Shown here: one piece after another, positions 28,454 through 37,592 of the stretch | Numbering within the stretch: the first letter of the stretch is position 1 | How the letters are laid out: the number at the start of each line of letters is the position of its first letter | Source: Aeromicrobium sp. | GTDB lineage: Bacteria; Actinomycetota; Actinomycetes; Propionibacteriales; Nocardioidaceae | Direction: 5' to 3' | DNA length: 60,323 nt | Assembly (NCBI RefSeq): GCF_014378035.1 | Contig: NZ_JACMOM010000195.1 | Span: 1 to 60,323, forward strand | The notes under the pieces: generated by a model | What the model saw: only the letters and a program-made list of their open reading frames with translations | What the model was told of the DNA's origin: nothing | The model's database searches: none | Translations under genes and position numbers: made by a program

Positions 28454-29784
28454 GCCACTCCTCCGACTGTCTGCCTGGCGAACAGGACCGACGCCTCTGG
28501 GGGGAAAGCCTCGCGGGACGGGGCGTACATGCCAGCCTCGAACTCCTCACGGAAGTAGTGGATGGCCGAGGTGATGGGGCTGGTCGCACCGTCACCGAGA
28601 GCGCAGAACGCCCGGCCGAGAATGTTCTCGCAGAGGTCGACGAGCAGCTCGATGTCGCCCTCGCGGCCCTTGCCCTCGTCAAGCCGCTGCAGTGTCTGCA
28701 CAAGCCACCACGTGCCCTCGCGGCACGGGGTGCACTTGCCGCACGACTCGTGCTTGTAGAACTCGGTCCAGCGCAGCACGCAGCGCACCACGGAGGTGGT
28801 CTGGTCGAAGACCTGCAACGCCTTGGTGCCGAGCATCGAGCCAGCACTGCCGACGCCCTCGTAGTCGAGCGGGATGTCGAGGTGCTCGACGGTGAGGATC
28901 GGTGTTGACGAGCCGCCGGGCGTCCAGAACTTCAGCTCCGACCCGTCACGCATGCCACCGCCGAGCTCGAGGACCTGACGCAGCGTGATGCCCAGCGGTG
29001 CTTCGTACTGACCCGGACGCTTGACGTGGCCCGAGAGCGAGTAGAGCGTGAAACCCTTCGACTTCTCGGTGCCCATCGAGCCGAACCACTCGATGCCGTT
29101 CTTGACGATCGCGGGCACGGAGGCGATGGACTCGACGTTGTTGACCACCGTCGGTGAGGCGTAGAGGCCCGCGACTGCGGGAAACGGTGGCCGCAGTCGG
29201 GGCTGGCCACGGCGACCCTCGAGGGAGTCCAGGAGCGCCGTCTCCTCACCACAGATGTAGGCACCGGCACCGGCATGGATGATGAGCTCGAGGTCGATGC
29301 CCGAACCCAGGATGTCGTGGCCGAGGTAGCCGGCGTCGTAGGCCTCACGTGCGGCGGCGCGCAGCCTCCTGACGACGTGGAGCAGCTCGCCCCGCACGTA
29401 GATGAAGGCATGTTTGGCCCTGATGGCGTGAGCCGCGATGATGGCGCCCTCGATCAGGGTGTGCGGGGTGGCCATCATCAGCGGGGTGTCCTTGCAGGTG
29501 CCCGGCTCCGACTCGTCGGCGTTGACGACGAGGTACTTCGGCTTGCGGCCCGCTTCGGTCTCGGGGTCCTGAGGGATGAAGCTCCACTTCATGCCGGTGG
29601 GGAAGCCGGCGCCGCCACGTCCGCGCAGTCCCGAGTTCTTCACGAGGGCGATGAGGTCGTCCGGGGCCATCGTGAGGGCCTTCTCCAGTGCGGAGTAGCC
29701 GCCCGTCTGCTTGTACGCCTCGAGCGTCCACGCGCGTTCGTTGCCCCAGTCGGCGCTGAGCACCGGGGTGAGCGTGTCAGTCAT
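28450..29784 (-). CDS. nuoF: NADH-quinone oxidoreductase subunit F
   Basis: NADH- and FMN-binding subunit of 444 aa, the electron entry point of complex [16 protein letters not shown] near residue 53 binds [20 protein letters not shown] near 84 and [20 protein letters not shown] near 170 form the FMN site. [16 protein letters not shown] near 350, with a Cys about 40 residues later, ligates [4Fe-4S] N3. The ATG overlaps the nuoE stop region by 8 bases. Confidence 0.97.
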   Translation of the reverse strand: MTDTLTPVLSADWGNERAWTLEAYKQTGGYSALEKALTMAPDDLIALVKNSGLRGRGGAGFPTGMKWSFIPQDPETEAGRKPKYLVVNADESEPGTCKDTPLMMATPHTLIEGAIIAAHAIRAKHAFIYVRGELLHVVRRLRAAAREAYDAGYLGHDILGSGIDLELIIHAGAGAYICGEETALLDSLEGRRGQPRLRPPFPAVAGLYASPTVVNNVESIASVPAIVKNGIEWFGSMGTEKSKGFTLYSLSGHVKRPGQYEAPLGITLRQVLELGGGMRDGSELKFWTPGGSSTPILTVEHLDIPLDYEGVGSAGSMLGTKALQVFDQTTSVVRCVLRWTEFYKHESCGKCTPCREGTWWLVQTLQRLDEGKGREGDIELLVDLCENILGRAFCALGDGATSPITSAIHYFREEFEAGMYAPSREAFPPEASVLFARQTVGGVA

Positions 29785-30571
29785 CGTTGTTCTCCTTGGC
29801 CGTCTTGGCCGGCGACTTCTCTATCTCGGTCTCGGTCTCGGCGCGCGATGTGTCGGCCTGCGCGGCGGCACCACCCTTGGTGTCCGCGACGCCGTTGCTC
29901 GCCGCGCCGTCGGACGAGGCCGACTCGCTGCCGGGCACGGGTGCCGTCCAGCCCTTGTCGGCCGCGATCTGCAGCCCCACGAGCGACGGTCCGGCGGCGG
30001 CAGGCCCCTCGTCGGCAAGCCCGTCCTCGAAGCCGGCGAGAACCCGCTCGGCCTCGCGCCACGAGGTGATGGTGGCCCCTCGGGTGGCTTGCACCGTCTC
30101 ACCCGCGCGCAGCTTGTCGACGACCTCGATGGCCGACTCGGGCGTCTGGTTGTCGAAGAACTCCCAGTTGACCATCATGACCGGAGCGAAGTCGCAGGCG
30201 GCGTTGCACTCGATGTGCTCGAGCGTCACCTTGCCGTCGGACGTGGTCTCGTCATTGCCGACATCGAGGTGGCTCTTGAGCCGATCGAAGATCATGTCGC
30301 CGCCCATGACGGCACACAGCGTGTTGGTGCAGACACCGACATGGTGCTCGCCCATGGGCCGGCGCTTGTACATCGTGTAGAACGTGGCCACGCCCGAGAC
30401 CTCGGCGGCGCTGATGCCCAGGATGTCGGCGCACGTCTCGACGCCCTCGTTGGTGACGTTGCCCTGCGTGGACTGGATCAGGTGAAGCATCGGGAGCAGC
30501 GCGGACCGCGCCTGCGGATAACGACCGGCGAGCTCGTGCAGCTCGGCCTTCGTCTCATCGGAGAGTGTCAC
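29777..30571 (-). CDS. nuoE: NADH-quinone oxidoreductase subunit E
   Basis: [2Fe-2S] (N1a) subunit of 264 aa. The four ligands are visible in VCTNTLC near residue 86 and IECNAAC near 128, with thioredoxin-like surroundings. Residues 165-264 are an extension rich in Ala, Gly, Ser and acidic residues, ending in a charged tail not needed in E. coli NuoE. I chose the GTG at 30571 (TLSDETKAELHELAGRYPQA) because it follows GGAGGGA on the minus strand. The DNA upstream holds hairpins, not protein. Confidence 0.94.
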   Translation of the reverse strand: MTLSDETKAELHELAGRYPQARSALLPMLHLIQSTQGNVTNEGVETCADILGISAAEVSGVATFYTMYKRRPMGEHHVGVCTNTLCAVMGGDMIFDRLKSHLDVGNDETTSDGKVTLEHIECNAACDFAPVMMVNWEFFDNQTPESAIEVVDKLRAGETVQATRGATITSWREAERVLAGFEDGLADEGPAAAGPSLVGLQIAADKGWTAPVPGSESASSDGAASNGVADTKGGAAAQADTSRAETETEIEKSPAKTAKENNDD

Positions 30572-30631
30572 CGTCCCTCCTCGGGCGCTGGATGGAACGA
30601 GATCGTGGGCTGAGCGAAGCGAACCAGGCGC

Positions 30632-30678
30632 CCGTGCGAAGCACGGCTGCGACGGGGTCGCAGGGCACGCGAAGCGTG
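30632..30678. repeat. Cluster of three mini-hairpins between nuoD and nuoE
   Basis: Within the 112-bp gap three short palindromes stand side by side. CCGTGC-GAA-GCACGG is at 30632-30646, CTGCGAC-GGG-GTCGCAG at 30647-30663 and CACGC-GAA-GCGTG at 30666-30678. All have 3-base loops, and two have the very stable GCGAAGC core. A further GAGCGAAGCGAACCAG sits just upstream (30613-30628). The pattern looks like a REP-type extragenic palindromic element. It may stabilise or punctuate the nuo mRNA. Confidence 0.7.
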
Positions 30679-30683
30679 GCGCC

Positions 30684-32015
30684 TCACCTGTCCACCCCTC
30701 CCATGACGGGGTCAAGGCTCGCAACGGCCACGATGACGTCCGAGATCATGCCGCCCTCGCTCATGACCGAGGTTCCCTGGAGGTTGACGAACGACGGATC
30801 GCGGAAGTGCGCGCGATAGGGGCGGGTGCCCCCGTCGGACACGAGGTGGCAGCCGATCTCGCCGCGCGGAGCCTCGATGCTGGCGTAGGCCTGGCCGGCC
30901 GGCACCCGGAAGCCCTCGGTGACGATCTTGAAGTGGTGGATCAACGCTTCCATCGACTCACCCATGATGTGCTTGATGTGCTCGGCGGAGTTGCCCTGAC
31001 CATCCGATCCGACGCTCAGCTGCGAGGGCCACGCGATCTTCTTGTCCGCGACCATGACGGGTTCGCCGGCCATCTTCGCGAGCCGCTCGGTGGCCTGCTC
31101 GACGATCTTGATGGACTCCCACATCTCGTCGAGGCGGACCCTGAACCGGCCGTACGCGTCGGGCTCGTTGCGGGTGATGACGTCGAAGTCGTAGGTCTCG
31201 TAGCCCCAGTAGGGCTGCTTGGTGCGCAGGTCCCAGTCGTAGCCCGTCGAACGGAGAACGGGGCCGGTGAGGCCCAACGCCAGCACACCCGGGAGCTCGA
31301 GGTGACCGACACCCTGAAGACGTCCCTTGAAGATCGGGTTGGCGTTGCAGAGAGCCGCGTACTCGGGCAGGCGCTTCTTGAGCAGCGCCACCGTGGACCT
31401 GAGCTTCTCGATCGCTCCTTCGGGCATGTCCAGGGCCACCCCGCCGGGCCGGAAGAAGGCGTGGTTCATGCGCAGGCCGGTGATCATCTCGAACACGTCG
31501 AGGATCAGCTCACGGTCGCGGAAGCCGCAGGTCATGACCGTGAGGGCGCCGATCTCCATGCCGCCGGTCGCAATGCAGACCAGGTGGGACGAGATGCGGT
31601 TGAGCTCGAGCAGCAGGACCCGCATGACCTGCGCCTTCTCCGGCGCCTCGATGCCGAGAAGCTTCTCGATCGCCATGACGTAGGCCGCCTCGTTGGAGAA
31701 CGGCGCCACGTAGTCCATGCGGGTGCAGAACGTCACACCCTGCGTCCAGGTGCGGAACTCCATGTTCTTCTCGATGCCGGTGTGCAGGTAGCCGATGCCG
31801 GCGCGGGCATCGCGCACCGTTTCGCCATCGATCTCCAGGACCAGGCGGAGCACGCCGTGCGTCGACGGGTGCTGTGGGCCCATGTTGATGACAAGGTGGT
31901 CACCCTCGACCACCGAGGCGTCGATGGTGTCCCAGTCCTGGCCCGTGACGGTGAAGACCGGTCCCTCGCTCGAGTCGGTCGTGCCCGCGTACGGATCGTT
32001 GACGGTGTCGGTCAC
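30684..32015 (-). CDS. nuoD: NADH-quinone oxidoreductase subunit D
   Basis: 49-kDa-type Q-module subunit of 443 aa, related to the large subunit of [NiFe]-hydrogenases but without metal ligands. [20 protein letters not shown] near residue 44 has the conserved His of the quinone site. [19 protein letters not shown] near 77, the conserved Asp-Tyr ([10 protein letters not shown]) near 99 and the C-terminus GGVDR also match. The GTG start (32015) lies inside the first copy of the duplicated nuoC tail. This is the only nuoD in the window. Confidence 0.96.
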   Translation of the reverse strand: MTDTVNDPYAGTTDSSEGPVFTVTGQDWDTIDASVVEGDHLVINMGPQHPSTHGVLRLVLEIDGETVRDARAGIGYLHTGIEKNMEFRTWTQGVTFCTRMDYVAPFSNEAAYVMAIEKLLGIEAPEKAQVMRVLLLELNRISSHLVCIATGGMEIGALTVMTCGFRDRELILDVFEMITGLRMNHAFFRPGGVALDMPEGAIEKLRSTVALLKKRLPEYAALCNANPIFKGRLQGVGHLELPGVLALGLTGPVLRSTGYDWDLRTKQPYWGYETYDFDVITRNEPDAYGRFRVRLDEMWESIKIVEQATERLAKMAGEPVMVADKKIAWPSQLSVGSDGQGNSAEHIKHIMGESMEALIHHFKIVTEGFRVPAGQAYASIEAPRGEIGCHLVSDGGTRPYRAHFRDPSFVNLQGTSVMSEGGMISDVIVAVASLDPVMGGVDR

Positions 32016-32082
32016 GAGTAGCTCCTCCGCTGGTCAGGCGGCGCAATCGTTCCGCCCTTGTACTCCACAGGTATGCCGCCCA
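32012..32082. repeat. Duplicated nuoC 3' end, copy 1 (next to nuoD)
   Basis: This 71-bp block matches 32140-32210 with one mismatch (G at 32053, A at 32181). It is the last 23 codons of nuoC plus the stop. In this copy the TGA overlaps the nuoD GTG in the GTGA arrangement seen elsewhere in the operon, so this was probably the original junction. The 57 bp between the copies (32083-32139) contain the mini-hairpin GCGCGC-GGA-GCGCGC at 32089-32103. Confidence 0.9.
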
Positions 32083-32139
32083 ACCCCCGCGCGCGGAGCG
32101 CGCAGATGTGCACAGTGTCCGGGACTGTTCGTTGGGCCT

Positions 32140-32210
32140 TCACGAGTAGCTCCTCCGCTGGTCAGGCGGCGCAATCGTTCCACCCTTGTACTCCACAGGT
32201 ATGCCGCCCA
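32140..32210. repeat. Duplicated nuoC 3' end, copy 2 (part of nuoC)
   Basis: Second copy of the 71-bp block, forming the actual C-terminal codons and stop of the present nuoC. Identity with copy 1 is 70 of 71 bases and stops abruptly at both ends, so the duplication looks recent. Confidence 0.9.
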
Positions 32211-32882
32211 GCGGATAGTCCTTGCGCTGCGGGTGGCCCGGCCAGTCGTCGGGCATCAGGATTCGGGTGAGAGCGGGGTGGCCGTCGAAGACGATGCCGA
32301 AGAAGTCCCACGCCTCCCGCTCCTGCCAGTCGGCGGTCGGGTAGATGCTGACGACGCTCGGGACGTGCGGGTCGGCGTCTGGCGCGGTGACCTCGAGGCG
32401 GATGCGGCGGTTGTGGGTCATCGACAGGAGGTGATAAGCCACGTGCAGCTCGCGACCGTCCTCGTGTGGGAAATGCACCCCACTGACGCTCGAGCAGAAC
32501 TCGAAGCGCAGAACGGGGTCGTTGCGCAGATGGGTGACGGTGTCGAGCAGGGCGTGGCGCCTGATGAAGAAGGTGATCTCGCCACGGTCGACGACAATCT
32601 TCTCGACGGCGTCGTCGAGCGCGAGAATGGCGAGCTGGTCGGCCACCTCGTCGTACCAGCCACCGAACGGCCGCTGGCTCGCCCCGGGCATGAGCACCGG
32701 GCGGGTGAGCCCTCCGAAGCCGCTGGTGTCGCCGGTGCCGTGGGCACCGAACGCGCCCTCGCGGACGTCGACGATCTCGAGCTCGCGGGCATCGCTCTTG
32801 GAGAGCTCGGCCTGCACCTGGTGCGACCCGTCCTGCGTCTCGGTGCCGGCGTCACGCGCGTCCCTGTTGCCCTTGGCGTCGG

Positions 32883-32886
<4 letters not shown>
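32140..32886 (-). CDS. nuoC: NADH-quinone oxidoreductase subunit C
   Basis: 30-kDa-type subunit of 248 aa. Residues 1-70 are a variable acidic/Gly-rich extension common in actinobacteria. The core ends with [20 protein letters not shown] near residue 183, the diagnostic signature. The last residues, [17 protein letters not shown] to RRSYS, are also encoded by the duplicate block downstream. It starts with GTG or ATG-equivalent at 32886, overlapping the nuoB stop. Confidence 0.95.
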
Positions 32887-33427
<541 letters not shown>

Positions 33428-33437
<10 letters not shown>

Positions 33438-33787
33438 TCGAGGCCTCCTCGGCGCCAGACGTAGGCGTAGGCGATGAACACCGTCACCATGAACAAGAAC
33501 ATCTCGATCAGCCCGAACCACCCGAGCGAGTCGAAGGCGACCGCGAAGGGGTAGAGAAAGATGATCTCGATGTCGAACACGATGAAGAGCATCGCGATGA
33601 TGAAGTAACGGACCGAGATCTTGCCGCCACCCTCCGGGAGGGGGCTCGGCTCGATGCCCGACTCGTACCGGTCAAGCTTGGCGCGGTTGTAGCGCTTGGG
33701 TCCCGTGAAGGGGGCGATCCCGATGCTGCCGACGGCGAACAGGGCCGCCAGCGCGCCCAGCATGATGATCGGTGTGTAAGGAGTCAC
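33428..33787 (-). CDS. nuoA: NADH-quinone oxidoreductase subunit A
   Basis: Three-helix membrane subunit of 119 aa and first gene of the complete nuo operon. The [20 protein letters not shown] loop near residue 38 has Ser where many NuoA have Cys, as in the second copy. [18 protein letters not shown] follows. The GTG start is preceded by GGAGGA at a good distance on the minus strand. A Rex operator lies about 50 bp upstream. Confidence 0.96.
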
Positions 33788-33837
33788 GGATCCTCCCAGA
33801 CCTCGGCCAGCATGACATTCGCAGAGTGATCGTGCCC

Positions 33838-33855
33838 TTGTGAATTACTTCACAA
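33838..33855 (-). promoter_or_regulatory. Rex operator upstream of nuoA
   Basis: TTGTGAATTACTTCACAA is a perfect 18-bp match to the Rex binding consensus (TTGTGAA, 4 bases, TTCACAA). Rex is an NADH/NAD+-sensing repressor. In Streptomyces coelicolor its targets include the nuo and cyd operons. Here the site lies 51-68 bp before the nuoA start, where it would cover the promoter. A high NADH/NAD+ ratio would release Rex and raise complex I expression. No rex gene lies in the window. Confidence 0.88.
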
Positions 33856-34064
33856 CGTGACCACGGTCTCACGATACGCCCGCTTCGGTTCGCGGGTAAC
33901 TGAGGTCACACTAACTCCTCCCGCGCGCGGATCGTGAGGCCATGACCGACCGATGATCGTCCGGACCGATGACTGGCTCGGCTTCTGCTGGGCAGGCGTC
34001 ATTTATGAGCATCTGGGCCGCCAGCCGCTCGGCCATCTTGGCGCAGCACCCTTCGTCGGTGGAG

Positions 34065-35180
34065 CTAGCCTGCGGTGTCCCGCAGCCCCTCCGACCACCT
34101 CTCCTCGATACGGCAGAGTCGCCACACGGCGAGGGCAATCACCCACGTCGCCACGAAGAGAGCGACGATCGCGTAGCCCACGTGGTCGAGGTCGATGCGC
34201 GCGACCCAGCCGACAGGTCCACCGGAGATGCCCGCCTTCTCACCGATCAGTCCGATGATCTCGATACCGCCGATCAGCAGCGCCACGACGACCGAGAGTC
34301 CCGTGATGGTCATGTTGTAGTAGACCTTGCGAACCGGCTGGACGAAGGCCCAGTCATAGGCCAGACCCATGAAGACCCCGTCGATGCTGTCGAGCAGGCT
34401 CATGCCGGCGGCGAACAGGATCGGCAGCACCAGCAACGCGTACCAGGGCAGGCTGAACGTGGCCGCCCCCGCGGCGAGCACCAGGAGCGAGACCTCGGTG
34501 GCCGTGTCGAAGCCGAGACCGAACAGCAGGCCCACCGGATACATGTGGCGAGGTCTACGGACTGCCTTCGTCACACCTCTCAGCAGCCGGTTCATGAGCC
34601 CCCGGTTGTTGAGGTGCTCCTCGAGCTGTACCTCGTCGAACGTGCCGCACCGCATCTCGCGGAAGACCCGCACGATGCCCAGAAGCACGATGGCGTTGAG
34701 CAGGCCCAGGATCAGCAGGAAGACCCCAGAGACGACGGTGCCGATGACCCCGGTGGCCTGCTGCAGGGTTGAGGACTCATCGCCTACCTGGCTACCGAGC
34801 GAGCGCACCCCGAACGCCAGCAGCAGGCACAGCCCGAAGACGATCGTGGAGTGACCCAGCGAGAAGTAGAAGCCGACCGACAACGGGCGCCCCTGCTCCT
34901 TGCCATCGGCCAACAGCTTGCGGGTGGTGTTGTCGATCGCGGCGATGTGGTCGGCGTCGAAGGCATGGCGCATGCCCAACGTGTAGGCGGTGACACCGAG
35001 GCCGATGCTGAACACCCCCGTGCTCCCGACCTCGAGGCTTCTGGACACCGTCAGCAGCAGGAGCCCCCAACCCACCACGTGCAGCATCAGGACTAACCCC
35101 GCCATGCCTGCCATCGAGGCGATCTCAGGCGGGGTGAATCGTCGGGGGCCTGCCGTGCGTCGTGCCTCATGCGCCGTCAT
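34065..35180 (-). CDS. HoxN/NixA-family nickel (cobalt) transporter
   Basis: High-affinity Ni2+/Co2+ permease of 371 aa with about 8 helices. The diagnostic RHAFDADHIAAIDNTTRK (HX4DH metal-recognition motif) lies near residue 73, LGFDTATEVSLL near 223 and FAAGMSLLDSIDGVFMGL near 255. It is the last gene on the hydrogenase strand, 119 bp after the 260-aa protein gene, which points to nickel supply for the hydrogenase. I chose the ATG at 35180; an in-frame start 15 codons upstream is possible. Confidence 0.9.
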   Translation of the reverse strand: MTAHEARRTAGPRRFTPPEIASMAGMAGLVLMLHVVGWGLLLLTVSRSLEVGSTGVFSIGLGVTAYTLGMRHAFDADHIAAIDNTTRKLLADGKEQGRPLSVGFYFSLGHSTIVFGLCLLLAFGVRSLGSQVGDESSTLQQATGVIGTVVSGVFLLILGLLNAIVLLGIVRVFREMRCGTFDEVQLEEHLNNRGLMNRLLRGVTKAVRRPRHMYPVGLLFGLGFDTATEVSLLVLAAGAATFSLPWYALLVLPILFAAGMSLLDSIDGVFMGLAYDWAFVQPVRKVYYNMTITGLSVVVALLIGGIEIIGLIGEKAGISGGPVGWVARIDLDHVGYAIVALFVATWVIALAVWRLCRIEERWSEGLRDTAG

Positions 35181-35299
35181 GACAGTCCTCAGCTCGGTGT
35201 GACTCTGCTCACCACCTTTGCCCAATCGTGAACGGTTTGCAATAGCAAGTCATTGACTCGTGGGTCGCTCTGCTGAACGACCCGCAATGCACGTGGACG

Positions 35300-36082
35300 C
35301 TAGTCCAGCGCCCCACAACGATGCTGGGCGTGGAGCCGGGGAGCCATGGCGTCGAGCTGCCAGTGGGTCCACCGCTCGAGACTCTCAGCCTCGACAGCGG
35401 TGAGGGTGTCGCACACGAAGTTCCAGTGCACCGCGACGTGGTCGCCCACGTCGACGGAGTCGATGAAGGTGGCCCCGTCGAGACGGTGACCGACCTGTTC
35501 GACCCGTTCGGCGTCGAGCGAGAGCACCCCCGCGGCGTAGACGAGGTGACGCACCGCCACCTCGAGGGTGTCCGGCCCCACCGTCACGACCCGGCCCCAC
35601 GTGACGCGGCACGAGTCGAGCACATGGAGTGCTTCGGGGCGCCCCATGTCGAGCATCCGTGACCACGGATAGACCCCCAACACGTGGAACCCGTGGGTCG
35701 GCGACGCCTCGACCAGCAGACTCTCGTCGAGGTGGCTCCAGTAGTGGCCGGCCTGGGGCCTGATGGTGTCGAGGAGGTCGCGCCCGAACTGCTCGCGGTC
35801 GATGGTGTCGGTGACATCGTTGCCGGTCCAGTAGGCCCGGCCGATGCGGGCGTCGAGCGGGTCGTCGATGCCCGCGAGTCCGGCCATCGTGGCCTGGTAC
35901 GGCCACGCACCGGAGAACTGACGGGCGATCGCGGTGACGTCTGCGTCGGAGCTGCCCGAGGCGACGGCGCGGAGCACCGCGGCGCTCTCGGGCCCGCAGT
36001 AGCCCAGCGCGTTGGGCGCGGGGGCGTACCGCGCAAAGAGCCGGTGCCCGCCGCTGGCCGTACGAACGGGGCCAGGCGTCAT
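35300..36082 (-). CDS. Hydrogenase-cluster protein of unknown function (DUF6390-like)
   Basis: Soluble protein of 260 aa with no motif I can tie to a reaction. It is rich in His and Trp (for example GHYWSHLDESLLVEA near residue 112, VAVHWNFVCDTLTAVE near 218, HWQLDAMAPRLHAQHRCG at the end). It begins FARYAPAPNALGYCGPESAA. I associate it with the DUF6390 family found beside actinobacterial hydrogenases, from memory only. Its ATG overlaps the hypC stop by 4 bases, so it is cotranslated with hypC. A maturation or metal-handling role is inference. Confidence 0.7.
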   Translation of the reverse strand: MTPGPVRTASGGHRLFARYAPAPNALGYCGPESAAVLRAVASGSSDADVTAIARQFSGAWPYQATMAGLAGIDDPLDARIGRAYWTGNDVTDTIDREQFGRDLLDTIRPQAGHYWSHLDESLLVEASPTHGFHVLGVYPWSRMLDMGRPEALHVLDSCRVTWGRVVTVGPDTLEVAVRHLVYAAGVLSLDAERVEQVGHRLDGATFIDSVDVGDHVAVHWNFVCDTLTAVEAESLERWTHWQLDAMAPRLHAQHRCGALD

Positions 36083-36345
36083 CCGGTCGAGGGCAGCGGG
36101 AGAGCCGGGGCGTCAGCGTCGATGACGCCGTACTCGCGCATCATCTCGACCGTCCGGGACGCCTCGCCGACATCGAGCCTGGTGAGGGCAAATCCGGCAT
36201 GCACGATGATGTAGTCGCCGACGGCAAGATCGGGCAGGTAGTTGAGACACACGGGACGGGTCTCGCCGATGAAGTCGGCCTGCGCGCAGATCTTCCCCTC
36301 CTCGTTCCAGATCTTCGTGATGCGTCCGGGCACTCCTAGGCACAT
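36079..36345 (-). CDS. hypC: Hydrogenase maturation chaperone HypC
   Basis: Small chaperone of 88 aa. The essential MCLGVPGRI start (Cys2 binds the Fe(CN)2CO unit with HypD) and the later VGDYIIVHAGFALTRLD segment are diagnostic. It delivers the iron-ligand complex to the hydrogenase large subunit. The ATG at 36345 is fixed by the need for Cys at position 2. No hypA, hypB, hypD, hypE or hypF lies in the window, so they must be elsewhere. Confidence 0.95.
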   Translation of the reverse strand: MCLGVPGRITKIWNEEGKICAQADFIGETRPVCLNYLPDLAVGDYIIVHAGFALTRLDVGEASRTVEMMREYGVIDADAPALPLPSTG

Positions 36346-36346
36346 G

Positions 36347-37579
36347 TCAGCAGCCTGCCTGTTCGAGATCGGGTCCGGCGTCGAGCTTCTCCCACAGTAC
36401 GACGCGATTGTTGCCGGAGTCGGCGATCGCCAGAAGGTTGCCGTGGGCACCGAGCCCGTAGGGCCAGCACAACGTGTCGGGGGTGATCTCCTGCCACCGG
36501 TTCTCGCCGTTCTTGGCGAACGACGGCTGGCCGAGGACGTGCTGCGGGTCGGTCTCGGGGTCACGCGGCATGTCGTCCCAGATCAGCACCCGGTTGTTGG
36601 CGGTGTCGGCCACCGCCAGACCGTCGCCGACGCGGACCACGCCGTAGGGGAAGCGGAATCGGGTGCCGGTCTGTGGCGCGTAGGGAAACTCGACAGCGGT
36701 CGTGAAGTCGCCCTGCCCGAGCACGAGATCGGCGTCCTGCTGCCTGACGGGGTGCCTTGACCAGCCCAGCAACCGGTGGTCACCTGCATCTGCGACGAGC
36801 ACTCCCCCTGCGCCGTCGCCCGCGATGGCGTGCGGCCACCGGAAGCTGTCGGGCCCGGCCTCGTCGCCGGCGTTCTCGTCGCGGCTGATGGCGTCGCCCT
36901 GCCCGAGGATGACGTCGGCGGGCTGGTCGGGTGACGTCGGCACACCGTCGCTCCAACACAGCACCCGTCGGTTGCCGGTGTCAGCGACGTAGAAGCGGCC
37001 ATCGACGACGGCGATGCCGAAAGGCCAGTAGAAGACTGTTGCGCTTGGTGCGCCGCCGGCGTTCGCGAGGACGTCGATGTCGTTCTTCTGGCCGAGCACC
37101 AGATCAGGTGCCGTGGCGTGGTCGGGCACGGTGTCCCACACCAGGAGGCGGTGGTTCCAGGCATCGGAGACCACCAGCTGGCCGGCATCGGTGACGAGCA
37201 CACCCGTAGGCAGGAACATGCCGTCGGAGGGCCCGCGCCCACCGGCCTGGGGTCCCTCGGTGAAGGCATCGGGCTGGCCAAGCACGACATCGCACGACGG
37301 ACTGTCGCGGTCGGGATGGCCGTTGAAGATCAGCACGCGATGGTTGCCGGTGTCGGCGACGACGACGCGCTCGGCGACGATGTGGACCCCGCGGGGTGCG
37401 TAGAACTGCGACTCGGTCGGCTTTGCCTCAGGCAGCATCAGCCCGCCGGGCGAGATGGCTCCAAGGCAGGCGCGGGGCCGCCAGGGCCCGCTGGCCGACG
37501 GGGTCGGGATGAAGCCGACCGGCGAGCCCATCTGGACGCCGGGGTGCGAGGTCCCGGGTGGGATGACCGTGACCCGCAT
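36347..37579 (-). CDS. NHL-repeat beta-propeller protein of the hydrogenase operon
   Basis: Protein of 410 aa with six NHL-type blades. Each has the form (W/A)P-G-(V/I) ... (V/A)AD(T/S)GN(H/R/N)RV(L)xW, for example YVADTGNRRVLCW, LAVADTANNRVLIW and LAIADSGNNRVVLW. There is no signal peptide, so it is probably cytoplasmic. Six blades make a closed propeller suited to protein-protein contact. Its place between the NifU-Rieske gene and hypC suggests a scaffold for hydrogenase assembly or electron transfer, which is inference. Start ATG 37579 (MRVTVIPPGTSHPGVQMGSP). Confidence 0.82.
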   Translation of the reverse strand: MRVTVIPPGTSHPGVQMGSPVGFIPTPSASGPWRPRACLGAISPGGLMLPEAKPTESQFYAPRGVHIVAERVVVADTGNHRVLIFNGHPDRDSPSCDVVLGQPDAFTEGPQAGGRGPSDGMFLPTGVLVTDAGQLVVSDAWNHRLLVWDTVPDHATAPDLVLGQKNDIDVLANAGGAPSATVFYWPFGIAVVDGRFYVADTGNRRVLCWSDGVPTSPDQPADVILGQGDAISRDENAGDEAGPDSFRWPHAIAGDGAGGVLVADAGDHRLLGWSRHPVRQQDADLVLGQGDFTTAVEFPYAPQTGTRFRFPYGVVRVGDGLAVADTANNRVLIWDDMPRDPETDPQHVLGQPSFAKNGENRWQEITPDTLCWPYGLGAHGNLLAIADSGNNRVVLWEKLDAGPDLEQAGC

Positions 37580-37592
37580 CAGGCAGACACCG

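Noticed and set aside
33911-34036. Possible 41-codon minus-strand gene starting MAERLAAQMLINDACPAEAE between the nickel permease and nuoA
   Set aside because: It lacks a convincing ribosome binding site and recognisable family; kept out for want of support.
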